32,757 nt of DNA, taken from the NCBI GenBank assembly GCA_964581905.1, contig CAZOQJ010000009.1:1-32757 (forward strand), written 5' to 3'. The DNA is from CAZBWE01 sp964581905 (lineage in GTDB: Bacteria; Planctomycetota; Phycisphaerae; Sedimentisphaerales; Anaerobacaceae). Positions 8,416 to 16,777 of the stretch are shown here, one piece after another. How positions within the stretch are numbered: position 1 is the first letter of the stretch; each line of letters opens with the position of its first letter. The position numbers and the translations under genes are program-made. The notes under the pieces were generated by a model, which made no database searches, was not told the origin of the DNA, and saw only the letters and a program-made list of their open reading frames with translations.

Positions 8416-9593
8416 TCACAGTCACTAATATTAACCGCATGGTAACAGATTCAAAGGTGAAATTATCCGGTTCAGTGTATAGTGATTACCATCAGCTTAA
8501 TAATTTTGAAGTATGGTTTAGCTATCCTGTTCATTATTATGACAAAGTTACTGTAAGTGCCAATCCGTTTGTTGCAGCTCTGTTGATGCCCGCTATGTCT
8601 TTAGGCCAGACTTTGCGGGTTGAGGGTGAAATATCCCCCAAAATGTTGCTCGGAGCTGAAAGATTTATGGAGATTATGAATAAGTGGCGCCCTGAGTATA
8701 GACCCATAAAGATTGAAGCTGCCCAAAGCGACGGGACTATTAAAAATGGACGAAATATCGGAATGTTTTTCTCTGGTGGAGTCGATTCATTTTACACATT
8801 ACTGAAAAATGAAAATACAAAATTGCCAGCTTCAGAGAAAATATCACATTTGCTCTTTGTACACGGATTTGATATTAGCTTGGATGACCACAAATTATTT
8901 ATAATGGCTTTAAAAGGCGTAGAAGCTGCGGCAAAGGAATATAATAGGCAAATCATTCAGGTATCCACAAACGTCAGATATATTACCTCCAACATACTTG
9001 ACTGGGAAATGTATTTTGGTTCAGCTATGATAAGTGTTGCTCTTGGCTTAGAATGCTTATTTTGCAAAGTGTATATACCAGGAAGTTGCAAATACGAAGA
9101 CCTATTTCCCTGGGGGTCTCATCCGCTTACAGACCCACTTTGGGCAACCGAATCTATGGATATTATTCACGATGGTTGTGAAGCCAGCCGAGTTGAAAAG
9201 ATACTGTGGCAGGTCGGCAAGTCGCAGGTGGCTCTGGATAATCTTCGTGTCTGCTGGGAGAATCGCTTTAGCAGATATAATTGTTGTGTATGTGAAAAAT
9301 GTATCCGAACTATGTTAAATCTCGAAGCTGCTGGTATAATTGAACAATGCAAGAGCTTCGAACACAGATTAAGTTATTCCGATGTGGAAAATCTACCGAT
9401 TGCAGACATGCGAGACCGAATTTTTGCCAGGAGGAACTATGAGGCACTTGTTGCCGGAGGTGGGGACCCTCAGTTGATAAGGGCTCTCAGAACAGCATTA
9501 AGCCCATTGTCTCCCTATAAACGGAGAGAGATGTTTCGAAGATTCAAAAAAGCGATTAAATTGAAAAACCTAATTAAGTTGGCAAGAAAGTGA
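8412..9593 (+). CDS. PP-loop (N-type ATP pyrophosphatase) protein of unknown substrate
   Basis: A 393-aa protein with SGGVDS at residues 121-126, the pyrophosphate loop of enzymes that adenylate a substrate (QueC, asparagine synthetase, ThiI, WbpG types). A C-terminal cysteine cluster (C281, C291, C292, C294, C297; NCCVCEKCIRT) resembles the zinc site of QueC-like or sugar amidotransferase proteins. The first 110 residues form a separate N-terminal region I do not recognise. It is coupled by a 4-bp overlap to the pyruvyl transferase, so a role in modifying a surface sugar is plausible. The exact reaction is unknown; a queuosine role is unlikely given the setting. Confidence 0.8.
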   Translation: MITVTNINRMVTDSKVKLSGSVYSDYHQLNNFEVWFSYPVHYYDKVTVSANPFVAALLMPAMSLGQTLRVEGEISPKMLLGAERFMEIMNKWRPEYRPIKIEAAQSDGTIKNGRNIGMFFSGGVDSFYTLLKNENTKLPASEKISHLLFVHGFDISLDDHKLFIMALKGVEAAAKEYNRQIIQVSTNVRYITSNILDWEMYFGSAMISVALGLECLFCKVYIPGSCKYEDLFPWGSHPLTDPLWATESMDIIHDGCEASRVEKILWQVGKSQVALDNLRVCWENRFSRYNCCVCEKCIRTMLNLEAAGIIEQCKSFEHRLSYSDVENLPIADMRDRIFARRNYEALVAGGGDPQLIRALRTALSPLSPYKRREMFRRFKKAIKLKNLIKLARK

Positions 9594-9619
9594 ATATATT
9601 GATAAGGAAAGCTATTTCT

Positions 9620-10588
9620 ATGCCGAAAGTTAGCGTGATTATTCCAACATATAATCGAAGTGATTTGGTGAAAGAAGCTGTTGATAGTGTCTTACAGCAA
9701 AGCTTTACTGATTTTGAGATACTTGTTATAGACGATGGCTCGGCTGATGATACACGGTCTGTCATCAAATGTATATCAGATATCAGAATTAAGTACTTTC
9801 ACAAAAGCAACGGTGGTCTTTCGAGCGCGCGAAATATGGGTTTGGTTAATGCTAAAGGTGAATATGTCGCTTTATTGGATGACGACGATATGTGGCCAGC
9901 AGAGTATTTACAAACAATGCTGCGTAAATTAGAGCAAAATCCTCAATTCGGTATGGCTTATTCCTTGTTCAAAGATGTGTATCCCGATGGCAGAGAAGCG
10001 GAAGGATTCGGTGGCGAGCGCTACCTGTCAGGATGGCTGACTAAGAATTTCTACGATAGAATGCCTTGTCTTCTGCCCTCAACAACTTTTTTTCGCAAAT
10101 CTGCGTTGGAGGGTTTTTTCTTTGATGAAGCGTTAAAAAAAACCGAGGACATTGATGCTTTCTTGCGTCTTTCTCTGAAGGTACAATTGTTGTGTGTGCC
10201 GGAGATAAGCGTTATAAGGAGAAAAACAATCGATGGTATTACTAGTCAGGTTTCCGAGGAGATTTGCCCGAATATAATATTGCTCCTGGAGCGATTCTAT
10301 TTCCATCTTGGCGGCGATAAAGTGGTTCCGGCCAAAATGGCTAAACGTAAAATTAGCCGTGAGTATCGTGGCTTGGCCAGAAAACATTACCAGAAAGGCC
10401 ACAGACAAGCGGCTATTTTACTGTTTAAAAAGGCTATCAGCTATTACCCATTTGACCCCCAATATTATAGAGGATTGTTCAGAGCAATGCTTTTAAGTAA
10501 AGAAAACGATAGATTACCCCATTGGCAAATACCCAAACCTCTGCCTACTTGTATTACTTCTTTTGGGAAGAAAATTGAAGCTGTGTAG
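9620..10588 (+). CDS. Glycosyltransferase family 2
   Basis: A textbook GT2 core: MPKVSVIIPTYNRSDLVKEA, SVLQQSFTDFEILVIDDGSADDT, NGGLSSARNMGLVNAKGEY and LLDDDDMW as the DxD metal site. A C-terminal stretch of about 70 residues (RKHYQKGHRQAAILLFKKAI) looks like a TPR-type helical pair. I choose ATG 9620, with AAGGAAA upstream. A GTG at 9590 overlapping the previous stop is an alternative that adds ten residues. The spacer after it holds two gene scraps. Confidence 0.9.
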   Translation: MPKVSVIIPTYNRSDLVKEAVDSVLQQSFTDFEILVIDDGSADDTRSVIKCISDIRIKYFHKSNGGLSSARNMGLVNAKGEYVALLDDDDMWPAEYLQTMLRKLEQNPQFGMAYSLFKDVYPDGREAEGFGGERYLSGWLTKNFYDRMPCLLPSTTFFRKSALEGFFFDEALKKTEDIDAFLRLSLKVQLLCVPEISVIRRKTIDGITSQVSEEICPNIILLLERFYFHLGGDKVVPAKMAKRKISREYRGLARKHYQKGHRQAAILLFKKAISYYPFDPQYYRGLFRAMLLSKENDRLPHWQIPKPLPTCITSFGKKIEAV

Positions 10589-10609
10589 TATGTATAAATC
10601 TGGGCTGTA

Positions 10610-10711
10610 ATGATTACAAAAAGGCTTAATGTTGGTTGTAGGACAGATATAAAAAAGTGCTGGGTAAATTTGGACACTGCCAACTTACAGGGTGTGGATG
10701 TAGTTCAATAG
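10610..10711 (+). pseudogene. Truncated N terminus of a class I methyltransferase
   Basis: The 33-codon reading MITKRLNVGCRTDIKKCWVN... ending at TAG 10709-10711 parallels the N terminus of the methyltransferase at 13489 (KLNLGCGRNVKEGWINLD), including the SAM-binding GC and the following NLD and GVDVV. It lacks the rest of the fold and is joined to the end of a different gene, so it is a fragment. Confidence 0.7.
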
Positions 10712-10717
10712 GTAAAT

Positions 10718-10891
10718 ATGGTTAACACTGCTAAAACTAATAAAAGAGAAGATATCGTCGATTTCTCCATGGAGGCATTAGCTGAAAAATGCAAACATGG
10801 CTATCGGCTGAACATCGACTTTGTTTCTCAAAACAAACCAACAGGCACACACTCAGGGAAGCAACAGTTCAGACTGGTTAAAAAAATCTAA
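10718..10891 (+). pseudogene. 3' fragment of a gene paralogous to the transferase at 4624-5547
   Basis: The 57-codon reading from the ATG at 10718 matches the C terminus of the 307-aa protein: MVNT, ALAEKCKHGYRLNIDFVSQNKP here against MVNT, TLAEKYRQGFRLDIDFVAENKP there. Similarity begins a few bases before the ATG, right at the stop of the methyltransferase scrap, which marks a fusion point. It could be translated as a small protein but has no catalytic part. Confidence 0.75.
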
Positions 10892-10927
10892 AAACTGTAC
10901 CGCCATGAAACAGTAGGGATTTGCAGG

Positions 10928-11815
10928 ATGCCGATATTGAGTGAAGATTATAAGATGAGGCCAAAGCATAACTGGTACTCAAAGATAATAAGGAAATATT
11001 ACAAAGTCAGGGTCCATATGACAAAGCCACACAGCCCGGTCCCTGATGCAGATATTCTGGAAAAAGCCAATAGAGAAAAACGGCTGGTCATCCAGATACC
11101 TTTTGGAGGCTTAGGCGACCACCTCATATATTCCTCACTTCCGGAATTATTATGGAAACAGAAAGGGATAAAGACTTTTATCTCGAACAAGTCCATTTTT
11201 CGCAGCGAAGCAATTCGGGATTTCGTTTGGGGACGTAATCCGTACATCGAGTTTACCGGTGAGAAAGGATGGTTTATTCACCAGCCCCTCAAGCACAATT
11301 TTGCGACATTAGATGAATATCTTCAAAAGCTGTTTAATTTACAAGGCAGCGGATGCCCCAAAGTGTATTACAGGCCGAATCTGGTCGAGCAGTTGAAAGA
11401 AAAAACCATTGTTGACCCTTCCTATGGAGCGGCTGGAAAAGCTAACGGCTATTATGAAAGGGATTTTCATAAAAGGTTTGTCGAGTATCTTAAAAGCAAT
11501 GTTAATGAGTTTATTCTGCTCGCTCACCGCCATTCAAAAACCAGGAACCCTCTTGAGGAGCTTGTAAAAAGAACATTCAATCCGGATTGTTATAACATTT
11601 TCACGATAGAAGAGCTTGCGGATGTCCTATTTTCCGCCCGGAAAAGATATCTTTTGTATTCAGGTGCGGCATCTGTCTCTGCAGCTCTGGGAATGCCAAG
11701 TATCGTTCTATGTAACAGAAAAGCTGTGCCTAATTTCCAGTATAAGGTCAATGAGCATATCGACTTAATCAAGGACAAGAAATATGACAGCGAGCTTACA
11801 GCAAACGTTTGTTAA
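10928..11815 (+). CDS. GT9/heptosyltransferase-like glycosyltransferase, copy 2
   Basis: A 295-aa homologue of the protein at 6373-7260. Residues 49-295 are identical, while residues 1-48 differ at roughly 20 sites (MPILSEDYKMRPKHNWYSK against MPVLSENWRMRPKHSWYSK). It has the same IPFGGLGDH loop and SGAASVSAALGMP donor-site segment. The uneven pattern points to gene conversion between two older paralogues. It lies 36 bp after a gene scrap and 84 bp before an intact DUF268 gene, so this copy appears to keep the original downstream neighbour. Confidence 0.72.
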   Translation: MPILSEDYKMRPKHNWYSKIIRKYYKVRVHMTKPHSPVPDADILEKANREKRLVIQIPFGGLGDHLIYSSLPELLWKQKGIKTFISNKSIFRSEAIRDFVWGRNPYIEFTGEKGWFIHQPLKHNFATLDEYLQKLFNLQGSGCPKVYYRPNLVEQLKEKTIVDPSYGAAGKANGYYERDFHKRFVEYLKSNVNEFILLAHRHSKTRNPLEELVKRTFNPDCYNIFTIEELADVLFSARKRYLLYSGAASVSAALGMPSIVLCNRKAVPNFQYKVNEHIDLIKDKKYDSELTANVC

Positions 11816-11955
11816 GAATACTTGTATGGTATTCTTTTTTTTCGGTAATATATATGACCGCTGGATAAGGGTTTCATAGTTTGAGAGGAAGTAACAAGGA
11901 TGGCAAGAGTATTTAGTAGATGGAAAAGGCCGGTAAGGAAAGGAAAATTGTTTCA
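11074..11955 (+). repeat. Long direct repeat, copy B (pair with 6519-7400)
   Basis: Second copy of the tract that is exact for 874 bp. It includes the 3' 740 bp or so of the GT9-like gene, the terminator-like hairpin and the first 18 codons of the intact DUF268 gene. Here the reading frame continues normally past the end of the repeat, unlike copy A. Confidence 0.95.
11814..11842 (+). terminator. Weak intrinsic terminator or attenuator after GT9-like copy 2
   Basis: Same hairpin as in the first repeat copy: AAGAATAC/GTATTCTT with a 7-nt loop and a U tract. It lies between two genes of one operon, so it may act as partial attenuation rather than a full stop. Confidence 0.45.
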
Positions 11956-12646
11956 GGCATTGTTGGAATACCCAAGGTATATAAGAGATATGCGTAAATA
12001 TAGCAGGATGGATGGTGCCGAGCAAATTAAGTTTGCTGATACCTATCCCTGCTTATTTGACAGAACGGCAAAGATAAGCGTCGATAGCCATTATTTTTAC
12101 CAGCATCTTTGGGCTTTCAAAAAAATACATTCCTTGAATCCCAAACTGCACGTTGATGTCGGCTCAAGCGCAGATTTTGTAGGCCTGCTCAGCACGATTA
12201 CAAAAGTGCATTTTGTTGATATTCGGCCTTTGGATGCTTATAACGTTGAAAGCCTTAAAAGCGTGAAAGCAAGCATATTGGATTTGCCATACCCGGATAA
12301 TTCGCTCGAGTCAATATCCTGCCTGCACGTTGCAGAACACATTGGGCTTGGCAGATATGGTGACCTATTGGACCCGCTGGGGACAAAGAAAGCCGCCGCT
12401 GAGCTAACAAGGTGCTTGGCAAAAGGCGGTAACCTTTTATTCTCTTTGCCGGTAGGAGAACCTCGGCTTTGCTTTAATGCTCATAGGATTCATTCTCCGA
12501 GACAGATTATCGATTACTTCAAAGGCCTTAAATTGGTTGAGTTTTCGGGGACGAATGACCAGAAAGAATTCATTGAAAATATAGATATTGATATTTTAGA
12601 GAATGCAAGGTACGGCTGCGGAATGTTCTGGTTCAGCAAAGAATAA
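11900..12646 (+). CDS. DUF268 family methyltransferase-like protein
   Basis: A 248-aa protein with a class I methyltransferase-like core: HVDVGSSADFVGLLS (motif I position), VHFVDIRPLDAY, then CLHVAEHIGLGRYGDLLDPLGT, the DUF268 hallmark, and LAKGGNLLFSLPVGEPRLCFNAHRI. Family members are found in O-antigen and capsule loci, and a sugar-modifying role is inferred. Start ATG 11900 has AGAGGAAG 10-17 bases upstream. Its first 54 bp belong to the long repeat, with one mismatch. Confidence 0.82.
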   Translation: MARVFSRWKRPVRKGKLFQALLEYPRYIRDMRKYSRMDGAEQIKFADTYPCLFDRTAKISVDSHYFYQHLWAFKKIHSLNPKLHVDVGSSADFVGLLSTITKVHFVDIRPLDAYNVESLKSVKASILDLPYPDNSLESISCLHVAEHIGLGRYGDLLDPLGTKKAAAELTRCLAKGGNLLFSLPVGEPRLCFNAHRIHSPRQIIDYFKGLKLVEFSGTNDQKEFIENIDIDILENARYGCGMFWFSKE

Positions 12647-12692
12647 TTACGTGAGGTAATCTGAGTGTGATATAAGAGAGGGATGAGCTTAT

Positions 12693-13466
12693 ATGGCAAT
12701 TGATAAGAGAAAATCAATTTTCAGATTTAATGCCTACAATCGCCATCAATGGATGGCTGAAATGGCGAAAACAGTACCTGCGGGCTCGGATGTTTTGGAT
12801 GCAGGAGCAGGGACAGGGCCTTATCGGGACATTTTTTCTCACTGTAATTACAAAACGCAGGATTTTTGCAAGACACCAAGTAGCACAGGCAAGTATACAA
12901 AGATGGATTATATCTGTGATATTACGGATGTCCCGGTTCCCGATGAGTCTTTTGATGTTGTCATTTGCAGTGAGGTTCTTGAGCATGTGCCTGAGCCAAT
13001 AAAAGTTATTGAGGAATTTTCGCGGATATTACGGCAGGGTGGTCGGTTGTTTCTGACCGCTCCGCTGGGGTGTGGAATTCATCAGGAACCTTATATTTAT
13101 TACGGCGGCTATGCCCCATTCTGGTATCAGCGTTTTTTGCCTATGTTTGGATTCGAGGATATAAAAATTCTTCCTAACTGCGGCTTTTTTAAGCATTATG
13201 CCCAGGAATCACGGAGACTTGCAAAATTTTTGTTTCCTCGGGATATGAGGAAATCTCTTAAAATACTGACTTTTCCGCTCAAGCTTATTGTAAGTTTCTG
13301 GTTTCGTAAATTTATTCCTGTTCTCTGCCATTTTTTAGAGAGGTTTGACAAGGACAAAAATTTTACCGTGGGCTATTTTGTAGAGGCCTCTAAAAAGAAA
13401 AAACCGGCTACACCTGATTTCCAACATAGTGTTAATGATTCTATTGACCTTTCAAAGGGTGATTAA
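12693..13466 (+). CDS. Class I SAM-dependent methyltransferase (type 11)
   Basis: A 257-aa protein. Motif I VLDAGAGTGPYRDIF, then DITDVPVPDESFDVVICSEV and LEHVPEPIKVIEEFSRILR with GGRLFLTAPLG, the standard Methyltransf_11 order. The C-terminal third is basic and hydrophobic (LKILTFPLKLIVSFWFRKFI) and may touch the membrane. The last 20 or so codons are not conserved in the fold. Target sugar or lipid unknown. It is one of a run of methyltransferase genes. Confidence 0.87.
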   Translation: MAIDKRKSIFRFNAYNRHQWMAEMAKTVPAGSDVLDAGAGTGPYRDIFSHCNYKTQDFCKTPSSTGKYTKMDYICDITDVPVPDESFDVVICSEVLEHVPEPIKVIEEFSRILRQGGRLFLTAPLGCGIHQEPYIYYGGYAPFWYQRFLPMFGFEDIKILPNCGFFKHYAQESRRLAKFLFPRDMRKSLKILTFPLKLIVSFWFRKFIPVLCHFLERFDKDKNFTVGYFVEASKKKKPATPDFQHSVNDSIDLSKGD

Positions 13467-13488
13467 GGGCAATAACTTTAAAGAATAT

Positions 13489-14037
13489 ATGGACTTAAAA
13501 AAGTTAAACCTTGGCTGTGGAAGGAATGTAAAGGAAGGTTGGATTAATCTTGATTGCGTTGGTTTGCCAGGCGTGGATATTGTCCATAATATTGAAAAGC
13601 TACCGCTGCCATTTGATGATGAGCAATTTGATGAGGTTCGGTGTGATAGCATTCTCGAACACATTGAGTATATTCCTGTACTGAGAGATTTATACCGTAT
13701 ATTAAAACCAGGAGGACTATTGAAAATTCGGGTGCCGCATTTTAGCTCGCGAAACAATTATGTTGACCCAACACATAAAAAGCATTTTTCAATCGATACT
13801 TTCGATTTTTTTGTTGCAGAATCCAGATTCGCCAGGGAAAAAGATTATTATTTTGATTTTCATTTTTCCAAAATCACCAGCCGAAAAATAAAATTCTGCA
13901 AAAGAGGCATATTCTGGCCCAATCGCATAATAGAGCCCTTGATAAATCTCGGACCGAGAATACAGTGGTGGTACGAGAGCACTTATATGTGTTGGTTGGT
14001 TCCAGCCAATGATATTGTTGTTGAGCTGGTTAAGTAG
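13489..14037 (+). CDS. Class I SAM-dependent methyltransferase (type 11)
   Basis: A 182-aa protein. KKLNLGCGRNVKEGWINLD starts the fold, with PLPFDDEQFDEVRCDSILEH and LYRILKPGGLLKIRVPHFSS following. I use ATG 13489 because it begins four residues before the first core strand; an upstream ATG at 13429 would overlap the previous gene by 38 bp. It is clearly related to the protein at 16169-16777 (shared SILEHIE, VPHFS, HxxFFxxxTFxFFV pattern) and to the fragment at 10610. Confidence 0.87.
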   Translation: MDLKKLNLGCGRNVKEGWINLDCVGLPGVDIVHNIEKLPLPFDDEQFDEVRCDSILEHIEYIPVLRDLYRILKPGGLLKIRVPHFSSRNNYVDPTHKKHFSIDTFDFFVAESRFAREKDYYFDFHFSKITSRKIKFCKRGIFWPNRIIEPLINLGPRIQWWYESTYMCWLVPANDIVVELVK

Positions 14038-14046
14038 GTTTGTTTT

Positions 14047-15090
14047 ATGCACAAAGCAAAGCGCATATTCGTAATAGCGGATTTCAAGGACGAGTGGCCG
14101 AGGTCTATCTTTCTGGAGGAACGTCGGTTGGTCAAGGGCCTTATCCGCTGCGGATGTGATGTCCAGCGATTTAGCTATAGAAATATAATGACCCAGTACA
14201 ATCCTTTTTCCGGAAAGCATTTCAGGCGATTTATGCCGCGTTTTGCCAGAAGAACCGCTGACGAGGTTCTCTCGAAACAAATTAAAGCATACTACCCCGA
14301 TATTGTAATTTTCCTCACCATGAAATATATTACAACTGAAACGATTAGATTTGCCCGACAATCCGCACCAAATGCGATTTTTGTTGGTAGAGATGGCGAC
14401 CCATACCCGGAAACCAAACCAGAACGGGTAGAAGCAGGAAAACAAATGGACATCGTCATAATGCCAAGTGCTGGCAGGTTTCTTCAAACCTACAAAGATG
14501 CTGGCGTACCTTGTTGCGCATTTATGCCGTTTTCTTGTGACCCTGACATACAGTACCCACATGAAGTTGCTGATAAATGGAGGACGGATATCACATTTTT
14601 AGGGTCGGCTGACCACAGCGAACTACCTCGGGACGAGGATAGGTACATTTTGGCTAAGAGATTATCTGAAACGCCCAATGCAAAGGTATACGCATGCTTT
14701 GGCAGACCGAAAACGGAGGGAATGGAGTGTTTTTACGCCATTAGTGGTGCGAAAATAGCGCTAAGTATTAATATTGCGAATGATGTTTATCTTTATCATT
14801 CGGATAGACTTGCAAATATCCCCGCCTGCGGTACTTTTGAGCTTGCAAAAAGAGTTCCAGGTTACGAATTACTTTTTGAAGACGGCGTTCACCTTAAGTA
14901 TTTTGGTTCCTCTAATGAGTTTTTTGAGCTTGCCGATTGGTACTTAAAGCATCAGCAGGAACGTGAAAGAATAGCAAAAGCGGGGATGCAAAAGGCGCAC
15001 ACCGACTTTAATTGCCAAAAGATAGCTCAGTACATGCTCGACCTAATCGAAAAGGGTTTGTATAATGCGCCTTGGGCTGAAATTTTATAA
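14047..15090 (+). CDS. CgeB-like glycosyltransferase (GT-B)
   Basis: A 347-aa protein. The C-terminal half has the CgeB/Glyco_trans_1_2 pattern: HSDRLANIPACGTFELAKRV, then ELLFEDGVHLKYFGSSNEFFEL and RERIAKAGMQKAHTDFN. The N-terminal half carries FVGRDGDPYPE and ITFLGSADHSELPRDE. Family members are cytoplasmic GT-B enzymes found in glycan loci. Donor and acceptor are not evident. It begins 9 bp after the previous methyltransferase gene, so it is likely co-transcribed. Confidence 0.82.
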   Translation: MHKAKRIFVIADFKDEWPRSIFLEERRLVKGLIRCGCDVQRFSYRNIMTQYNPFSGKHFRRFMPRFARRTADEVLSKQIKAYYPDIVIFLTMKYITTETIRFARQSAPNAIFVGRDGDPYPETKPERVEAGKQMDIVIMPSAGRFLQTYKDAGVPCCAFMPFSCDPDIQYPHEVADKWRTDITFLGSADHSELPRDEDRYILAKRLSETPNAKVYACFGRPKTEGMECFYAISGAKIALSINIANDVYLYHSDRLANIPACGTFELAKRVPGYELLFEDGVHLKYFGSSNEFFELADWYLKHQQERERIAKAGMQKAHTDFNCQKIAQYMLDLIEKGLYNAPWAEIL

Positions 15091-15118
15091 CTTGTTTTTT
15101 AACCGGTAAGACCACTAA

Positions 15119-16105
15119 ATGAATATTCTAGTGTTGAGTAATAACATAAAACGCGCAAGCTTTAGGCAGCGAATAGGAGTTTATCTTAATACATTGGGCA
15201 TAAATGGCATAAATTGTGAAGTTGTCCAGTTACCGTCCGGCTGCCTGGCGCGTCGGAAGCTTTTTAAGCGGGCAAGGGAATTTGATGGGGTTTTTCTGCA
15301 TAAGAAAAAATTGAATTTCCTTAATGCTTTGTGGTTGCGACACTATGCCCGAAAAGTCATTTACGATTTTGACGATGCGGTAATGTATTCTGATAAAAAT
15401 CCGGAAAGGCCAAGCTATAGACGCCGAAGGTTTTTTGAAAGAACGGTTAAACTGGCTGATTTGGTCATAGCCGGTAATTCTTACCTTGCTGAATATGCGA
15501 AAAGATTCAATACCAATGTCCAGATACTTCCCACTGGTTTGGACACCAATGCTTACAAGGTGCATACGAATCCAGAAGATGATGGCAACGTTCGACTCGT
15601 ATGGGTCGGCAGTAAAAGCACATTACGTTATCTCGCAGAAATCAAACCTGCCCTTGAAGAAATCGGTGCACGATTCCACAATGTTATTTTAAGAATTATA
15701 TCTGATGAATTTTTCGATTTGCAAAATATACAGGTTGAAAAACATCGGTGGTCCGAACAGACACAGATTATAGATTTGCTAACGAGTGATATTGGTCTGG
15801 CGCCTTTGCCGGACAACCGTTTTACCAGAGGTAAATGCGGCTTTAAGGTTTTGCAGTATGCAGCCGCAGGACTACCGGTTGTTGCTTCACCGGTAGGAGT
15901 AAATGCTCAATATGTCCATGATGCAGTTACAGGTTTTGTTGTAACGAATTTGTCCCAGTGGGCCGACCGTATTGCAAGACTAATAACAGATTCTGATTTG
16001 AGAAAAAAAATGGGCCGGGCAAACCAAAATACGGTTCATAGTTTTGATGTCAGTGAGCTTGGGAAGGGGCTTGTTAATTTGATTGAAAGAACCTTGAAAC
16101 AGTAG
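15119..16105 (+). CDS. Glycosyltransferase family 4
   Basis: A 328-aa GT-B enzyme. The linker region VIYDFDDAVMY, LVIAGNSYLAEYAKRF and ILPTGLDTNAY lead to RLVWVGSKSTLRYL. The donor-binding domain has GKCGFKVLQYAAAGLPVVASPVGVN (ExxxxG-type retaining GT4 site, Glu replaced in KVLQY) and ends with RIARLITDSDLRKKMGRA. It acts in the cytoplasm on a lipid-linked acceptor, by family inference. It is the last glycosyltransferase of the locus in this window. Confidence 0.9.
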   Translation: MNILVLSNNIKRASFRQRIGVYLNTLGINGINCEVVQLPSGCLARRKLFKRAREFDGVFLHKKKLNFLNALWLRHYARKVIYDFDDAVMYSDKNPERPSYRRRRFFERTVKLADLVIAGNSYLAEYAKRFNTNVQILPTGLDTNAYKVHTNPEDDGNVRLVWVGSKSTLRYLAEIKPALEEIGARFHNVILRIISDEFFDLQNIQVEKHRWSEQTQIIDLLTSDIGLAPLPDNRFTRGKCGFKVLQYAAAGLPVVASPVGVNAQYVHDAVTGFVVTNLSQWADRIARLITDSDLRKKMGRANQNTVHSFDVSELGKGLVNLIERTLKQ

Positions 16106-16168
16106 CTGAAGAAGAGGAGTTTTAGTAATCGGCAGCGGGCTTGGCCGGATTTATTAAAAAAAGATGCT

Positions 16169-16777
16169 ATGAGCGCAATTATTAAGATTGACCTGGATAG
16201 CGTGATTAAAAGCGGGAGGAAAGTGATTGTTGAATTAGGTTGTGGTCTTCAAAAGAAAAAGGGAAGAATTGGCATTGATAAGCTTGATTTGCCGAACGTG
16301 GATATAGTTTCTGATTTGGAAGATGGGCTTTCTTTCTTACCCGATAAATCAGTGGATGAGATTCATTGTAGAAGTATTCTGGAACACATAGAGCATTTTG
16401 AAAACCTGATGCGGGAGATGGTTAGGGTTATGAAAAGTAATGGAATTGCCTGCATTTCCGTACCTCATTTTTCTAATCCATACTATTATTCAGATTACAC
16501 CCATAGAAGATTTTTTGGCCTGTATACATTTTATTATTTCGTAGACACAAAATGCCAGCTGAAGAGAAAGGTCCCCAATTTTTATACAGATTTAAGAATA
16601 AAAATCATATCTCAACGGCTTATATTCACGTCCCCGTTTTGGTTTAGAAGGAAAATCAAAAAACTTGCTGGGTTTATATTCAATTGCCATCGGTCATTGC
16701 AGGAGTTCTACGAAGAAAATCTTTGCTATATATTTTCATGCTATGGCATTGAAGTAGTATTCAAGCCGGATTCATAG
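16169..16777 (+). CDS. Class I SAM-dependent methyltransferase
   Basis: A 202-aa protein. KVIVELGCGLQKKKGRIGID is motif I, and DIVSDLEDGLSFLPDKSVDE with HCRSILEHIEHFENLMREM and VPHFSNPYYYSDYTHRRFF follow. It is a paralogue of the protein at 13489-14037. It converges on the kinase gene, with which its 3' end overlaps by 17 bp on the other strand. No terminator is visible between them. Probably acts on the same surface glycan. Confidence 0.87.
   Translation: MSAIIKIDLDSVIKSGRKVIVELGCGLQKKKGRIGIDKLDLPNVDIVSDLEDGLSFLPDKSVDEIHCRSILEHIEHFENLMREMVRVMKSNGIACISVPHFSNPYYYSDYTHRRFFGLYTFYYFVDTKCQLKRKVPNFYTDLRIKIISQRLIFTSPFWFRRKIKKLAGFIFNCHRSLQEFYEENLCYIFSCYGIEVVFKPDS

Noticed and set aside
8412..9593. 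QueC (7-cyano-7-deazaguanine synthase)
   Set aside because: It has the PP-loop and a Cys cluster, but the protein is much longer than QueC (about 230 aa), has an unrelated front domain and lies in a glycan locus without queuosine genes.
13789..14562. Open minus-strand frame of 257 codons opposite a methyltransferase and the CgeB-like gene
   Set aside because: It spans the ends of two well-supported plus-strand genes and shows no domain.
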